Origin: an uncultured Tenacibaculum sp.
GTDB lineage: Bacteria; Bacteroidota; Bacteroidia; Flavobacteriales; Flavobacteriaceae
Reading direction: 5' to 3'
NCBI GenBank assembly: GCA_937922085.1
Contig: CAKZVD010000029.1
Location: 1-51,946, forward strand
Length of the DNA: 51,946 bases
The notes beneath the pieces were generated by a model. The model saw only the letters and a list, made by a program, of their open reading frames with translations, did no database searches and was not told the origin of the DNA. This document shows, piece by piece, positions 26,182 to 35,704 of the stretch. The first letter of the stretch is position 1. Each line of letters opens with the position of its first letter. Both the position numbers and the translations under genes were made by a program.

Positions 26182-26218
26182 AAAAAAAGCCTGTATCAAG
26201 ATATTGATACAGGCTTTT
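26182..26218 (-). terminator. attenuator terminator 2 of the ilv operon
   Basis: AAAAGCCTGTATCAA (26185-26199), loop GATA and TTGATACAGGCTTTT (26204-26218): a 15-bp perfect stem followed on the minus strand by a T run. Its promoter-proximal arm in RNA (CTGTATCAA) can pair instead with TTGATACAG at 26245-26237, which overlaps the stop codon of leader peptide 2. That gives the antiterminator. Confidence 0.9.
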
Positions 26219-26236
26219 AAATAAGGTAATTATCTA

Positions 26237-26245
26237 CTGTATCAA
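26237..26245 (-). promoter_or_regulatory. antiterminator segment of attenuator 2
   Basis: TTGATACAG on the minus strand, containing the TGA stop of leader peptide 2, is identical over 9 nt to the distal terminator arm. A ribosome that reaches the stop covers it and lets the terminator form. A ribosome stalled on Ile/Val codons leaves it free to pair with the proximal arm. Confidence 0.8.
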
Positions 26246-26304
26246 CTCGGTGGTGAGCTAATAATGACAATAATAATTACGATAATAGTTGTTATGTTAT
26301 TCAT
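26242..26304 (-). CDS. Ile/Val/Thr-rich leader peptide 2 of the ilv operon
   Basis: A 20-residue frame, MNNITTIIVIIIVIISSPPS, with 8 Ile, 2 Val and 2 Thr codons clustered at residues 4-15. It is followed by a terminator whose alternative pairing partner overlaps its stop codon. This is the layout of a translational attenuator sensing charged tRNA-Ile and tRNA-Val (and perhaps Thr). The SSPPS ending may slow ribosomes at the end. Such short leaders are usually missed in annotation. Confidence 0.88.
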   Translation of the reverse strand: MNNITTIIVIIIVIISSPPS

Positions 26305-26316
26305 GTTTTGTAAACT

Positions 26317-26349
26317 AAAAAAGGCTTCCTAAAATTTAGGAAGCCTTTT
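26317..26349 (-). terminator. attenuator terminator 1 of the ilv operon
   Basis: AAAAGGCTTCCTAAA (26319-26333) and TTTAGGAAGCCTTTT (26335-26349) form a nearly continuous palindrome with a T run on the minus strand. The proximal arm's CTTCCT can pair instead with AGGAAG (26382-26377), which starts in the stop codon of leader peptide 1. Confidence 0.88.
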
Positions 26350-26381
26350 AATTATATTTTTTATTTTTAATATACCCTTCC

Positions 26382-26444
26382 TTATCCTTGTGAAATAATC
26401 ACAATGACAATAATAGAAATGATATTTAAAATTTGTTTTTTCAT
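26382..26444 (-). CDS. Ile/Val-rich leader peptide 1 of the ilv operon
   Basis: A 20-residue frame, MKKQILNIISIIVIVIISQG, with 8 Ile, 2 Val and 1 Leu codons. Length and Ile/Val count equal those of leader peptide 2, though the sequences differ. AGGAAG at and just after its TAA can pair with CTTCCT of terminator 1. A one-mismatch -7 box (AATATTTG, 26461-26454) lies 9 nt before the ATG, so the RNA may begin just before or at this peptide. gltD ends 59 nt upstream and read-through is also possible. Confidence 0.88.
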   Translation of the reverse strand: MKKQILNIISIIVIVIISQG

Positions 26445-26503
26445 CTGATACTACAAATATTTGTAATTATTTTTTAATAATCCTAATTTTATTTAAAAAA
26501 ATA

Positions 26504-27961
26504 TTAAACAGATGGTAAATCTCCTTTTCCTTTAGACTGTAAATAGGAAGTACTCATTAAATATGTATCTACTGATTTTGCGGCTTCTCTTCCTTCTGAA
26601 ATTGCCCAAACAATTAATGATTGTCCTCTTCGCATATCCCCTGCTGTAAAAACATGAGGAACATTCGTTTGGTAGTTCTTTGCTTTATAATTAGATCGTG
26701 CATTTAATTGTACCCCTAATTGTTCACTTAAAGTTGTTTCTGGTCCTGTAAAACCTAATGCTAAAAGCGTTAATTCACAAGGCCAAATTTTCTCTGTTCC
26801 TTCTATTTCTATTAACTGAGGTCGCTCTCCTGGAACTTTTTTCCATTCTACATTTATAGTCTTTAAAGCTATTAATTCATTTTTATCATTGGTTACAAAC
26901 TCTTTTGTGTTAATTAACCAATTTCTTTCTACTCCTTCTTCATGAGAAGAACTTGTTTTCAATTGTAAAGGCCAAAATGGCCAAGGAGTATCTTGACTTC
27001 TATCTTTTGGTGGTTTTGGCATAATCTCAAAATTTGTTACAGATTTTGCCCCATGTCTGTTAGAAGTCCCTATACAATCTGAACCTGTATCTCCTCCTCC
27101 AATAACAATTACATTTTTCCCTTTTGCAGAAATAACCTCTCCTTCAACAGGTGAATTAAATAATTGTTTAGTTTGTTGTGTTAAAAAATCCATTGCTTGT
27201 ACAACTCCTTTACTATCTATCCCATTTACAGGCAAACTTCTTTTTTTAGTAGCTCCCCCACATAATACTATTGCATCAAAGTAATCTAAATTTTTAATGT
27301 CATAATTAACTCCAACATGTACACTTGTTTTAAAAATAATTCCTTCCTTTTCTAAAATTTTAATTCGCCTATCTATAATTCCTTTTTCTAATTTAAAATT
27401 AGGAATTCCGTAACGTAACAAACCTCCAACTTTATCATCTCTTTCAAAAACAGTTACTGTATGTCCTGCTCTGTTTAATTGTTGCGCAGCAGCTAAACCA
27501 GCAGGTCCTGAGCCAATAACAGCTACCATCTTCCCTGTTCTTTTATTGGGTATTTGTGGTTGAATCCATTTATTTTCAAAGGCTTGTTCTACAATATTTT
27601 TTTCAATATTTTCTATAGATACAGGATCGTTTATTAATCCTAAAACACATGATTTTTCACAAGGTGCAGGGCACAGTCTTCCTGTAAATTCTGGAAAATT
27701 ATTTGTTGCATGTAAAATTTCAGCTGCTTTTTTCCATTCTCCTTTATACACCATATCATTAAAATCTGGCACCAAATTTCCTAACGGGCAACCACTATGG
27801 CAAAATGGTATACCACAATCCATACAACGACCTGCTTGTTTTTTTAATTCTTCATTTTTTAAAGCAACTGTAAATTCATTGTAATTCTGTACTCTTTCTT
27901 TAACAGCTATAGCTCCTTCATCTACTCTACTAAACTCTTTAAATCCGCCTAATTTTCCCAT
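26504..27961 (-). CDS. gltD: glutamate synthase (NADPH) small subunit
   Basis: A 485-residue flavoprotein that takes electrons from NAD(P)H for the large subunit. The N-terminal iron-sulfur cysteines are in RCMDCGIPFCHSGCPLGN and GRLCPAPCEKSC. The FAD site is VIGSGPAGLAAAQQLNRAG, the NADPH site VIGGGDTGSDCIGT, and the C-terminal FAD motif VFTAGDMRRGQSLIVWAISEGREAA. It starts 9 nt after gltB. It lies directly upstream of the ilv attenuators on the same strand. Confidence 0.96.
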   Translation of the reverse strand: MGKLGGFKEFSRVDEGAIAVKERVQNYNEFTVALKNEELKKQAGRCMDCGIPFCHSGCPLGNLVPDFNDMVYKGEWKKAAEILHATNNFPEFTGRLCPAPCEKSCVLGLINDPVSIENIEKNIVEQAFENKWIQPQIPNKRTGKMVAVIGSGPAGLAAAQQLNRAGHTVTVFERDDKVGGLLRYGIPNFKLEKGIIDRRIKILEKEGIIFKTSVHVGVNYDIKNLDYFDAIVLCGGATKKRSLPVNGIDSKGVVQAMDFLTQQTKQLFNSPVEGEVISAKGKNVIVIGGGDTGSDCIGTSNRHGAKSVTNFEIMPKPPKDRSQDTPWPFWPLQLKTSSSHEEGVERNWLINTKEFVTNDKNELIALKTINVEWKKVPGERPQLIEIEGTEKIWPCELTLLALGFTGPETTLSEQLGVQLNARSNYKAKNYQTNVPHVFTAGDMRRGQSLIVWAISEGREAAKSVDTYLMSTSYLQSKGKGDLPSV

Positions 27962-27970
27962 ATCTAAATA

Positions 27971-30900
27971 TTATGCTGTTAATAATTTTTTTACTTTCGT
28001 TTCACTTGCTAATCGTTTCAAAGCTTTCTTATAATCTTTAGGAAAAACTTTTACAAATGCTTCTTTTTTTATTTCCCAATCTTCTAAAATATCTTTTGCT
28101 AATTGACTTTCTGTATATTGTAAATGTTGTGCTATATGGTTTTTTAGTTCTTCAAAATCTTCTTTAGATAAAGCATCTAAATCTACCATTTCAGGATTAC
28201 ATAAATCATTTTTAAAATGTCCTTCTTCATCTAATACATATGCAATTCCACCACTCATTCCTGCGGCAAAATTTCTTCCTGTTTTTCCTAAAACAATCAC
28301 TTTCCCTCCTGTCATATATTCACAACCATGATCTCCTACACCTTCTACAACCGTTGTTATACCAGAATTTCTAACCGCAAAACGCTCTCCTGCAATTCCG
28401 TTAATATAGGCTTCTCCTTTAGTTGCTCCATAAAAACATACATTTCCTATAATAATATTGTTTTCTGCTTTAAATGTTGCTTCTTCTGGTTTTTTAATAA
28501 TAATTTTTGCTCCAGATAGCCCTTTACCTAGATAATCATTAGTTTCTCCTTCTACTTTTAATGTAAGTCCTTTGGTTGCAAAAGCACCAAAACTTTGCCC
28601 TGCAGACCCCTTAAAAGTTAAATTTAATGTGTTACTTGGTAATCCTTCTTCTCCATATAATTTAGAAATTTCATTACTTATAATTGCACCTACTGCTCTA
28701 TCTGTATTTTGGATTTCATAGGACAAAGACATTTCTTTTTTACTAATGATTGCTGATTTTGCATCACTAATAATTGTGTGGTCTAAAACATTATTTAAAT
28801 TATGGTTTTGTTTTTCTGTATTAAATAAAACTGTATTTGATGTTGTTTTAGGTTGGTATAAAATAGATGAAATATCTACTCCTTTTGCTTTATAATGATC
28901 TATTGCTGGATTTGCATTTATTTTTTGAACCTGTCCTACCATTTCTTTAACAGTTCTAAATCCAAGTTCTGCCATAATAGTTCTTAATTCTTCTGCCACG
29001 AAATACATAAAATTAATAACATGTTCTGGCGTTCCTTTAAAGTTTTTACGCAGTTCTGGATCTTGTGTTGCAATACCTACCGGACAGGTATTTAAATGAC
29101 AAGCACGCATCATAATACAACCCGATGCTACTAAAGGAGCTGTTGCAAAACCAAATTCTTCTGCTCCTAATAAACAAGCAATTGCTACATCTCTACCTGT
29201 TTTTAATTGTCCGTCACATTCTAAAACAACACGGCTTCTTAAATTATTTAAGGTTAATGTTTGTTGTGCTTCTGCTACTCCTAATTCCCAAGGTAAACCT
29301 GCATGTTTTAAAGAAGTTAAAGGAGAAGCTCCTGTACCTCCATCAAAACCAGAAATTAAAATAACATCTGCTTTTGCTTTTGCTACACCTGCTGCAATAG
29401 TTCCTACTCCTGCTTTAGATACTAGTTTTACATTAATTCGTGCTTCTCTATTGGCATTTTTAAGGTCAAAAATTAATTGTGCTAAATCTTCAATAGAATA
29501 AATATCGTGATGTGGTGGTGGAGAAATTAACCCTACATAAGGTGTTGAATTCCTCACTTCTGCAATCCAAGGTAACACCTTTTCTCCTGGTAATTGTCCT
29601 CCTTCTCCTGGTTTGGCTCCTTGAGCCATTTTAATTTGAATTTCTTTCGCATTGGTTAAATAATTACTTGAAACTCCAAACCTACCAGAAGCCACTTGTT
29701 TAATAGCACTATTTTTCCAATCTCCGTTGGCTTCTTTTTCAAATCTCTTTTTATCTTCTCCTCCTTCTCCCGAATTACTCTTTCCTCCAATTCGATTCAT
29801 TGCAATTGCCAAATTCTCATGAGCCTCTTGACTAATTGACCCATAAGACATTGCTCCTGTTTTAAATCTTTTTACTATTTCTGTCCAAGGTTCTACCTCT
29901 TCTAAAGGAATTGGATCTAAGTTATTAAACTCGAACAATCCTCGAAGCGTCATTAAGTTTTTGCTCTGATTGTTTATTTCTTTTGCATACACAGCATAAC
30001 TTTCCTTACTTTTTGCTCTTACTGCTTGTTGTAATTTAGAGACTGTTGTTGGATTAAACATGTGTTTTTCTCCATTTCTTCTCCATCTATATTCTCCTCC
30101 AATTTCTAAATCTAATGCATCTTTATGCGCTTCCATTTTAAAAGAAGTTTCAAATCTTTTTTGAATATCTTTATCTAAAACAACTAAACCGATTCCTCCA
30201 ATTCTAGAAGGTGTACCAGGAAAATATTTATTTACAAATGCTTTCTTTAATCCTAAAGCTTCAAAAATTTGTGAGGCTCTGTAAGAATGTAATGTAGATA
30301 TTCCTATCTTATTCATTACTTTTAAAATTCCTTTTCCTATTGCTTTATTAAAGTTTTTTACTGCTTCTTCTGCATCAATATCTTTAATAACTCCTTCTTT
30401 TACTTGTTCTCTTATTATTTCATTTACCAAGTATGGGTTTATAGCACTAGCTCCATACCCAAATAAGGTTGCAAAATGATGAGGCTCTCTTGGTTCTGCT
30501 GTTTCTAATACAATACCAAACTTCGACCTTTTTTGTTTTTTATTTAATGCATGATGTACATAAGAACATGCTAATAAAGCAGGAATTGGAGCATTTTCTT
30601 TATCTATATTTCGGTCTGATAATATCACAATGTTTGCTCCTCCGTACACTGCTTTTTCTACTTGAGTTAAAACATCATCTAACGCCTTCTCTAAACCATT
30701 TACTCCTCTAGATATTGGATATAAAATAGGAATTGAAACTGTTTTAAAATCTGGGTGTTCTATATTTTTTATCTTATCCAAATCATCGTTTGAGATAACT
30801 GGATTTTGAATTCGTAATTTTTTAGCTTGTTCTGGTACAATGTCAAAAATATTACGATCTCCTCCAATAGCTAAACTAATGTCTGTTATAATTTCTTCTC

Positions 30901-32482
30901 TAATTCCGTCTAATGGCGGATTCGTAACTTGGGCAAATAATTGTTTAAAATAATTATATAACAGTTGTGGTTTGTCTGATAATACTGCTAAAGGAGTGTC
31001 TATTCCCATAGAACCTAAAGCTTCTTTACTTTTTATAGCCATTGGATTAATTACTGTAGAAATATCTTCTAAAGTATACCCAAATGCACGTAACCTTACA
31101 GCATATTTTGTAGGTTCTATCGGACACATATTATTTGTATACGGAACCTCTACTAATGGTAATGTGTGTTCTTTTACCCAACTTTTATAGGGATGTTTTG
31201 ATACTATTTCCGTTTTAATTTCCTCGTCTTCAATAATTCTTCCTGCATTCATATCTACCAAGAACATTTTTCCTGGCTCTAATCTTCCGTGTTTCTCTAC
31301 ATTTTCTGGTGCTACTTTTACCACTCCAATTTCAGAAGACATAATTACAAACCCATCTTTTGTTACTGTATATCTTGAAGGCCTTAATCCGTTTCTATCT
31401 AACAATGCACCAATATAATTACCATCTGTAAAAGGAATTGAAGCTGGCCCATCCCATGGCTCCATAATACATGAATTGTACTCATAAAAAGCTTTTTTGT
31501 CTTCAGACATCGTTTGATGTTTTTCCCAAGCCTCAGGAACCATCATTAGCATTACTTCTGGTAAAGATCTACCTGTCATTAATAATAACTCTACCACTAA
31601 ATCCATAGAAGCAGAATCTGATTTACCTTCTTGTACTATTGGAAATAACTTTTTAATATCATCTCCAAATAAATCACTTTTCATTAATTCTTCTCTAGCA
31701 CGCATTCTACTCACGTTTCCTCGAAGTGTATTAATTTCTCCATTGTGACACATGTAACGAAAAGGTTGCGCTAAATCCCATGAAGGAAATGTATTTGTTG
31801 AAAAACGTTGATGCACTAATGCTAATTTAGTTACTAAATCTGGTGCTTTTAAATCTGTATAATATCTTCCTATATCTTCTGGTACTAATAACCCTTTATA
31901 AATTAATGTTGTTGTTGAAAAACTTGACAGGTAAAAATAATTGCTTTGTGATAATTTTGATTTTGAAATGATATGTTCTGCTATTTTTCTAGCAGCAAAA
32001 AGTTTTGCATTAAATTGCAATTCTGTTAGTTCTTCATTTCCTTTACCTACAAATATTTGCTTTGTTTTTGGTTGCGATTTTGCTGCTATTTCTCCCACAC
32101 AAGAAGTATCTACAGGTACATCTCTCCAACCAATAATTTCTAAACCTTGCTTGGTTATTTCTTCTTCAAAAACTTGAGTACAATAATTTGTTTGATTGAC
32201 ACTTTTAGGTAAAAAAACCATACCTACAGCATATTCTTTTGGTGCTGGTAGGCTAAAATGACAAACTCTATTAAAAAAACCATGAGGTACATCTATTAAA
32301 ATACCTGCGCCATCACCAGTTCTTCCATCTGAACTTACTGCACCACGATGCTCTAGTTTTACTAATATTTCTAGTGCGTTATGTATAATTTCATTTGATT
32401 TTTCTCCTTTTAAATTACAAATAAAACCAGCTCCGCAATTGGCAGTTTCAAACTGTTTCAAATAAAGTCCTTGATCTTGCAT
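27971..32482 (-). CDS. gltB: glutamate synthase (NADPH) large subunit
   Basis: A 1503-residue enzyme with, in order: a class II glutamine amidotransferase domain (nucleophile Cys16 after a short propeptide, ANCGAGFICNL), a central domain, the FMN/synthase domain (about 830-1200, with GGKSNSGEGGEDKKRF and ISGFDGGTGASPLTS), a 3Fe-4S cluster motif (MMRACHLNTCPVGIATQDP) and a C-terminal beta-helix GXGXG domain. It makes two glutamates from glutamine and 2-oxoglutarate. It is the first gene of gltBD. I see no clean -7 box in the 158 nt upstream. Confidence 0.97.
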   Translation of the reverse strand: MQDQGLYLKQFETANCGAGFICNLKGEKSNEIIHNALEILVKLEHRGAVSSDGRTGDGAGILIDVPHGFFNRVCHFSLPAPKEYAVGMVFLPKSVNQTNYCTQVFEEEITKQGLEIIGWRDVPVDTSCVGEIAAKSQPKTKQIFVGKGNEELTELQFNAKLFAARKIAEHIISKSKLSQSNYFYLSSFSTTTLIYKGLLVPEDIGRYYTDLKAPDLVTKLALVHQRFSTNTFPSWDLAQPFRYMCHNGEINTLRGNVSRMRAREELMKSDLFGDDIKKLFPIVQEGKSDSASMDLVVELLLMTGRSLPEVMLMMVPEAWEKHQTMSEDKKAFYEYNSCIMEPWDGPASIPFTDGNYIGALLDRNGLRPSRYTVTKDGFVIMSSEIGVVKVAPENVEKHGRLEPGKMFLVDMNAGRIIEDEEIKTEIVSKHPYKSWVKEHTLPLVEVPYTNNMCPIEPTKYAVRLRAFGYTLEDISTVINPMAIKSKEALGSMGIDTPLAVLSDKPQLLYNYFKQLFAQVTNPPLDGIREEIITDISLAIGGDRNIFDIVPEQAKKLRIQNPVISNDDLDKIKNIEHPDFKTVSIPILYPISRGVNGLEKALDDVLTQVEKAVYGGANIVILSDRNIDKENAPIPALLACSYVHHALNKKQKRSKFGIVLETAEPREPHHFATLFGYGASAINPYLVNEIIREQVKEGVIKDIDAEEAVKNFNKAIGKGILKVMNKIGISTLHSYRASQIFEALGLKKAFVNKYFPGTPSRIGGIGLVVLDKDIQKRFETSFKMEAHKDALDLEIGGEYRWRRNGEKHMFNPTTVSKLQQAVRAKSKESYAVYAKEINNQSKNLMTLRGLFEFNNLDPIPLEEVEPWTEIVKRFKTGAMSYGSISQEAHENLAIAMNRIGGKSNSGEGGEDKKRFEKEANGDWKNSAIKQVASGRFGVSSNYLTNAKEIQIKMAQGAKPGEGGQLPGEKVLPWIAEVRNSTPYVGLISPPPHHDIYSIEDLAQLIFDLKNANREARINVKLVSKAGVGTIAAGVAKAKADVILISGFDGGTGASPLTSLKHAGLPWELGVAEAQQTLTLNNLRSRVVLECDGQLKTGRDVAIACLLGAEEFGFATAPLVASGCIMMRACHLNTCPVGIATQDPELRKNFKGTPEHVINFMYFVAEELRTIMAELGFRTVKEMVGQVQKINANPAIDHYKAKGVDISSILYQPKTTSNTVLFNTEKQNHNLNNVLDHTIISDAKSAIISKKEMSLSYEIQNTDRAVGAIISNEISKLYGEEGLPSNTLNLTFKGSAGQSFGAFATKGLTLKVEGETNDYLGKGLSGAKIIIKKPEEATFKAENNIIIGNVCFYGATKGEAYINGIAGERFAVRNSGITTVVEGVGDHGCEYMTGGKVIVLGKTGRNFAAGMSGGIAYVLDEEGHFKNDLCNPEMVDLDALSKEDFEELKNHIAQHLQYTESQLAKDILEDWEIKKEAFVKVFPKDYKKALKRLASETKVKKLLTA

Positions 32483-32640
32483 AATTATTGTATTTTCATT
32501 TCTAAAATAGTAAAATAAAAAACTGAAAAACAGTTATTTATAATTTTTATAATCACTTTTATTCAATTAATAAAATTCGACTTCGTAAAATTCTATAATC
32601 TTAAAAAAAAGCTTTAAAATTGATATTCTCATATTCTACA

Positions 32641-32673
32641 AAAAAGCTTGTATTAAAATAATACAAGCTTTTT
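32641..32673 (-). terminator. intrinsic terminator of amt
   Basis: AAAAAGCTTGTATTA (32641-32655) and TAATACAAGCTTTTT (32659-32673), a 15-bp perfect stem with T-rich flanks on both strands, 17 nt after the amt stop. Confidence 0.85.
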
Positions 32674-32690
32674 AAAATAAATTGAAAATC

Positions 32691-33926
32691 TTAGTGCTCA
32701 TTCAGTCTAAAATCTGAATAAGCTGACATTCCATGTTCATGTCCATCTAAACCTTCTATTTCTTCTTTTTCAGTCACTCTTATTCCCATTGTTTTCTTTA
32801 AAGTAAATATGATTATAAATGAAGTTACAATACAAAAAGCTGCGTAAGAAGCAACTCCTATTAATTGACTTATAAATTGTGCTACACTAGCTAACTTTCC
32901 AAAAATTCCCACCGCAAGTGTTCCCCATATTCCACATATTAAATGAACTGCAATAGCACCTACAGGATCATCTAATTTTATTTTATCAATTAAGCTTACT
33001 GCTAATACAATAAGAACTCCTCCAATACCACCAACAATAATTGCATCCATTGGAGTCATTTGATCAGCTCCAGCTGTTATAGCTACTAGTCCTCCTAAAA
33101 TTCCGTTTAAGAACATTGTTAAATCTAAATTTTTATATAAAATAGTAGAAAAAATTGCTGAAACAACTCCTCCTGCTGCTGCTGCTAAACATGTAGTTAC
33201 CAATGTTAGTGAGGTTCCCGCTGGATCAGCAGATAAAACAGATCCTCCATTAAACCCAAACCATCCTAACCAAAGGATTAATACACCTGCTGTTGCTAAT
33301 GGAATATTATGACCAGGAATAGCTTGTGCTTTTCCATCTTTAAATTTTCCTATTCTAGCTCCTAATAACCAAACTGCTACTAAAGCTGCCCAACCTCCTA
33401 CAGAATGTACTAAAGTTGATCCTGCAAAATCATAAAAAGGGGTTTCTAACTTATATAAAAAACCTTCTCCCCATCTCCATGAACCAGCTATTGGGTATAC
33501 GAAACCTACATAAATTATAGTAAAAATCATAAATGGTAAAATTTTCATTCGTTCAGCTACTGCACCAGAAACTATAGTAGCTGCAGTTGCTGCAAACATC
33601 CCTTGAAATAAGAAATCTGTCCAATAAGTATATCCAGCATTATAAGTTAAATCTAATGCGTTTTCAACCATAGGCGGATTTAAACCAAAACCAGCAAAAC
33701 CAAAAACTCCTGCAGCATCTTTAGCAAAACCAGGGTACATTAAATTGAAACCGAAAGCGGCATATAATAAAAGCCCCGTTGTTATTATAAAAATATTTTT
33801 AAATAGAATATTTAAAGTGTTTTTTTGTCTTGTTAAACCGATTTCTAAAAAAGCAAATCCTAAATGCATAAAGAAAACGAGTGCTGTACAGATCATCATC
33901 CATACATTATTTGTTGTTAATTCCAT
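32691..33926 (-). CDS. amt: ammonium transporter
   Basis: A 411-residue Amt/MEP/Rh protein with about 11 membrane helices. The conserved pore histidines are in GSTLVHSVGGWAAL and AIAVHLICGIWGTL. GWFGFNGGSVLSADP is a family signature. The C-terminal tail (VTEKEEIEGLDGHEHGMSAY) is the cytoplasmic segment that contacts PII in homologues. It lies 16 nt after the PII gene; the amt-PII pairing is standard. Confidence 0.96.
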   Translation of the reverse strand: MELTTNNVWMMICTALVFFMHLGFAFLEIGLTRQKNTLNILFKNIFIITTGLLLYAAFGFNLMYPGFAKDAAGVFGFAGFGLNPPMVENALDLTYNAGYTYWTDFLFQGMFAATAATIVSGAVAERMKILPFMIFTIIYVGFVYPIAGSWRWGEGFLYKLETPFYDFAGSTLVHSVGGWAALVAVWLLGARIGKFKDGKAQAIPGHNIPLATAGVLILWLGWFGFNGGSVLSADPAGTSLTLVTTCLAAAAGGVVSAIFSTILYKNLDLTMFLNGILGGLVAITAGADQMTPMDAIIVGGIGGVLIVLAVSLIDKIKLDDPVGAIAVHLICGIWGTLAVGIFGKLASVAQFISQLIGVASYAAFCIVTSFIIIFTLKKTMGIRVTEKEEIEGLDGHEHGMSAYSDFRLNEH

Positions 33927-33942
33927 AATAGTTCTTCTCTTG

Positions 33943-34281
33943 TTAATTTAATGTATCTCCTCCTTTTTCGCCTGTTCTTATTCTATAAGCGTCTTGTATA
34001 TCACTTACAAATATTTTTCCGTCTCCTACTTCGCCTGTAGATGCTGCATCTAAAATTGTTTTTATTGTAATTTCTTCAAAACTGTCATTTACAACTATAG
34101 ATAAATATCTTCTTTGGATATCACTTGTACTATAAGAAACACCTCTATATACATGTCCTTTTTTTTCATTTCCTAAACCCGTTACATCCCAATAAGAGAA
34201 AAAATTGACTCCCACTTCATGTAATGCATTTTTCACTTCTCGAAATTTAGATTTTCGTATAATCGCTTCGATTTTTTTCAT
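33943..34281 (-). CDS. glnK: nitrogen regulatory protein PII
   Basis: With the start MKKIEAIIRKSKF the protein is 112 residues, the exact canonical PII length; an upstream in-frame ATG at 34326 would run into the porin gene. The T-loop GHVYRGVSYSTSDIQRRY keeps the tyrosine equivalent to Tyr51 (GVSY), so uridylylation is possible, though the rest of the loop differs from proteobacterial GlnB. The C-terminal signature is TGEVGDGKIFVSDIQDAYRIRTGE. It is expected to gate Amt according to 2-oxoglutarate and ATP/ADP. glnB is an equally good name. Confidence 0.93.
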   Translation of the reverse strand: MKKIEAIIRKSKFREVKNALHEVGVNFFSYWDVTGLGNEKKGHVYRGVSYSTSDIQRRYLSIVVNDSFEEITIKTILDAASTGEVGDGKIFVSDIQDAYRIRTGEKGGDTLN

Positions 34282-34303
34282 GTTATTATTTATAATTAGT
34301 TTT

Positions 34304-35299
34304 TTAAAATTTGTAAACAGCTGCAAATGTTAATCCTGCTACATTATCTCGTATTCCAATAACCGGAACATCATCTGAAGTATCAAATCTTGCCTCTCCT
34401 ATAACATTTAAGTTCTTTGTTAATTTTTGATTAGCAGAAAGTGTAAATGCTAAAATAGCTGTATCTGAACTACCTTTTGTAGTTGTAAAATATTCTGGCC
34501 TTAACCCTAAAGAAAATGTTTCTGTAAACTTATTTTGTAAATACAATGCTCCTCCATAATATCCTGAATCAGCATTACTTGAATTTGAATATGCTGCATT
34601 AATTCCTACATAAAAAGAATCAGATGCATCAAAACCACCTGTATAATCTAAATATAAAACATCATCAAATCCAGAACCATCTGCTCCATAAACAACATTT
34701 AAAAATTGATCTTTAAATCCTGCTTGAAAACCAAATTGAAAATCATTTGTAATATTTGTTCCTGCTGTAATAGCATGTGGATTTGTTATTGCTAACATTA
34801 AAGACCAATCTTCAGAAGCTTTATAATCAACTTTAAAACCTGTGTGAGAGAAAGGTCCTGCATTAAATAAATAAGATACAGAATAATTAAAATTATCTAC
34901 TGGAGATATTACTTCATACCCTAAAAAGGTATTAAACTGTCCTAATGTAAATGTTAATTTATCATCTAATTGGTAATATACATATAGTTGGTTAATACTA
35001 CCCTCATATGCATTCGCTGCATTTGCTCTTGGTCCGAAAGCCAAATCTGCAACAACTCCCGCTTTTTCCGTTTCATATGAAAAAACAGTATTCGCCATTC
35101 CTAAACCAAAACCATGAGCTGGAACATCTGATAAAATTCCAACGGTACCTCTTGAATTTTCTGATAGGTTTGTAGTTCCATAAACATCTACACTTCCACT
35201 AAATGAAAAATTGTTCTTTTTTTGATCTTCTTGAGCAAAAACTATTAGTTGGAATAAGCATGTTAAAATAGCCATCCTAAGTTGTTTTTTTGTCAGCAT
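34304..35299 (-). CDS. outer membrane beta-barrel porin of the ammonium uptake operon
   Basis: A 331-residue protein with a signal peptide (to about VFAQ, residue 23), then alternating amphipathic strands rich in Tyr, Gly and Asn, and a terminal aromatic (AAVYKF), as in outer membrane barrels of the OmpL-like/porin-2 type. It is the first gene of porin-glnK-amt with a well-formed promoter upstream, so it is probably the outer-membrane entry channel induced at low ammonium. Its substrate specificity is inferred from the operon only. Confidence 0.8.
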   Translation of the reverse strand: MLTKKQLRMAILTCLFQLIVFAQEDQKKNNFSFSGSVDVYGTTNLSENSRGTVGILSDVPAHGFGLGMANTVFSYETEKAGVVADLAFGPRANAANAYEGSINQLYVYYQLDDKLTFTLGQFNTFLGYEVISPVDNFNYSVSYLFNAGPFSHTGFKVDYKASEDWSLMLAITNPHAITAGTNITNDFQFGFQAGFKDQFLNVVYGADGSGFDDVLYLDYTGGFDASDSFYVGINAAYSNSSNADSGYYGGALYLQNKFTETFSLGLRPEYFTTTKGSSDTAILAFTLSANQKLTKNLNVIGEARFDTSDDVPVIGIRDNVAGLTFAAVYKF

Positions 35300-35328
35300 A
35301 ATTAGTTTTTTTATAGTTTCTTGCTAGC

Positions 35329-35360
35329 CAAAGCTATGAGGTAAGAATTAAAAAAACAAA
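35329..35360 (-). promoter_or_regulatory. promoter of the porin-glnK-amt operon
   Basis: On the minus strand TTTG (35360-35357), 20 nt, then TAGCTTTG (35336-35329). Both the -33 and -7 elements of the Bacteroidetes promoter are present, 29 nt before the porin ATG. It is the best-formed promoter in the window. Confidence 0.65.
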
Positions 35361-35674
35361 ACACAACATGTTGATAAACAACCGAAAACGTTTTCTAAAA
35401 GAATTCACTTATCAAAAAAATGTACTAAAAAATGATAATATCATAATATGACCTAAAAATGAAATATCGTTATTATTGTATCAATAAAATAACAAGGTCA
35501 AATTACGAATACAAAAAAATGAACTTATGTTAATAAAAATAGAAATAAACAGAATTAAAAACATTAAAAACACCAAAAACATGAATTTAATTTAAACAAA
35601 AAGCCAAAAAACAATATTTTATTAAAAATAACTCAATTATTGTTTTCAATAAAATAACTCTCTACAATAATTTT
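35361..35674. other. divergent intergenic region
   Basis: No gene seen. Long A runs, and TATTG/CAATA around 35639-35651 forms a short palindrome. It separates the porin operon from the acetyltransferase gene. Confidence 0.5.
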
Positions 35675-35682
35675 TATTTTTG
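35675..35682 (+). promoter_or_regulatory. -7 promoter box TATTTTTG
   Basis: Perfect TAnnTTTG match, 22 nt upstream of the acetyltransferase ATG. Confidence 0.5.
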
Positions 35683-35704
35683 TAACTAATTAACTCAAAT
35701 TATA

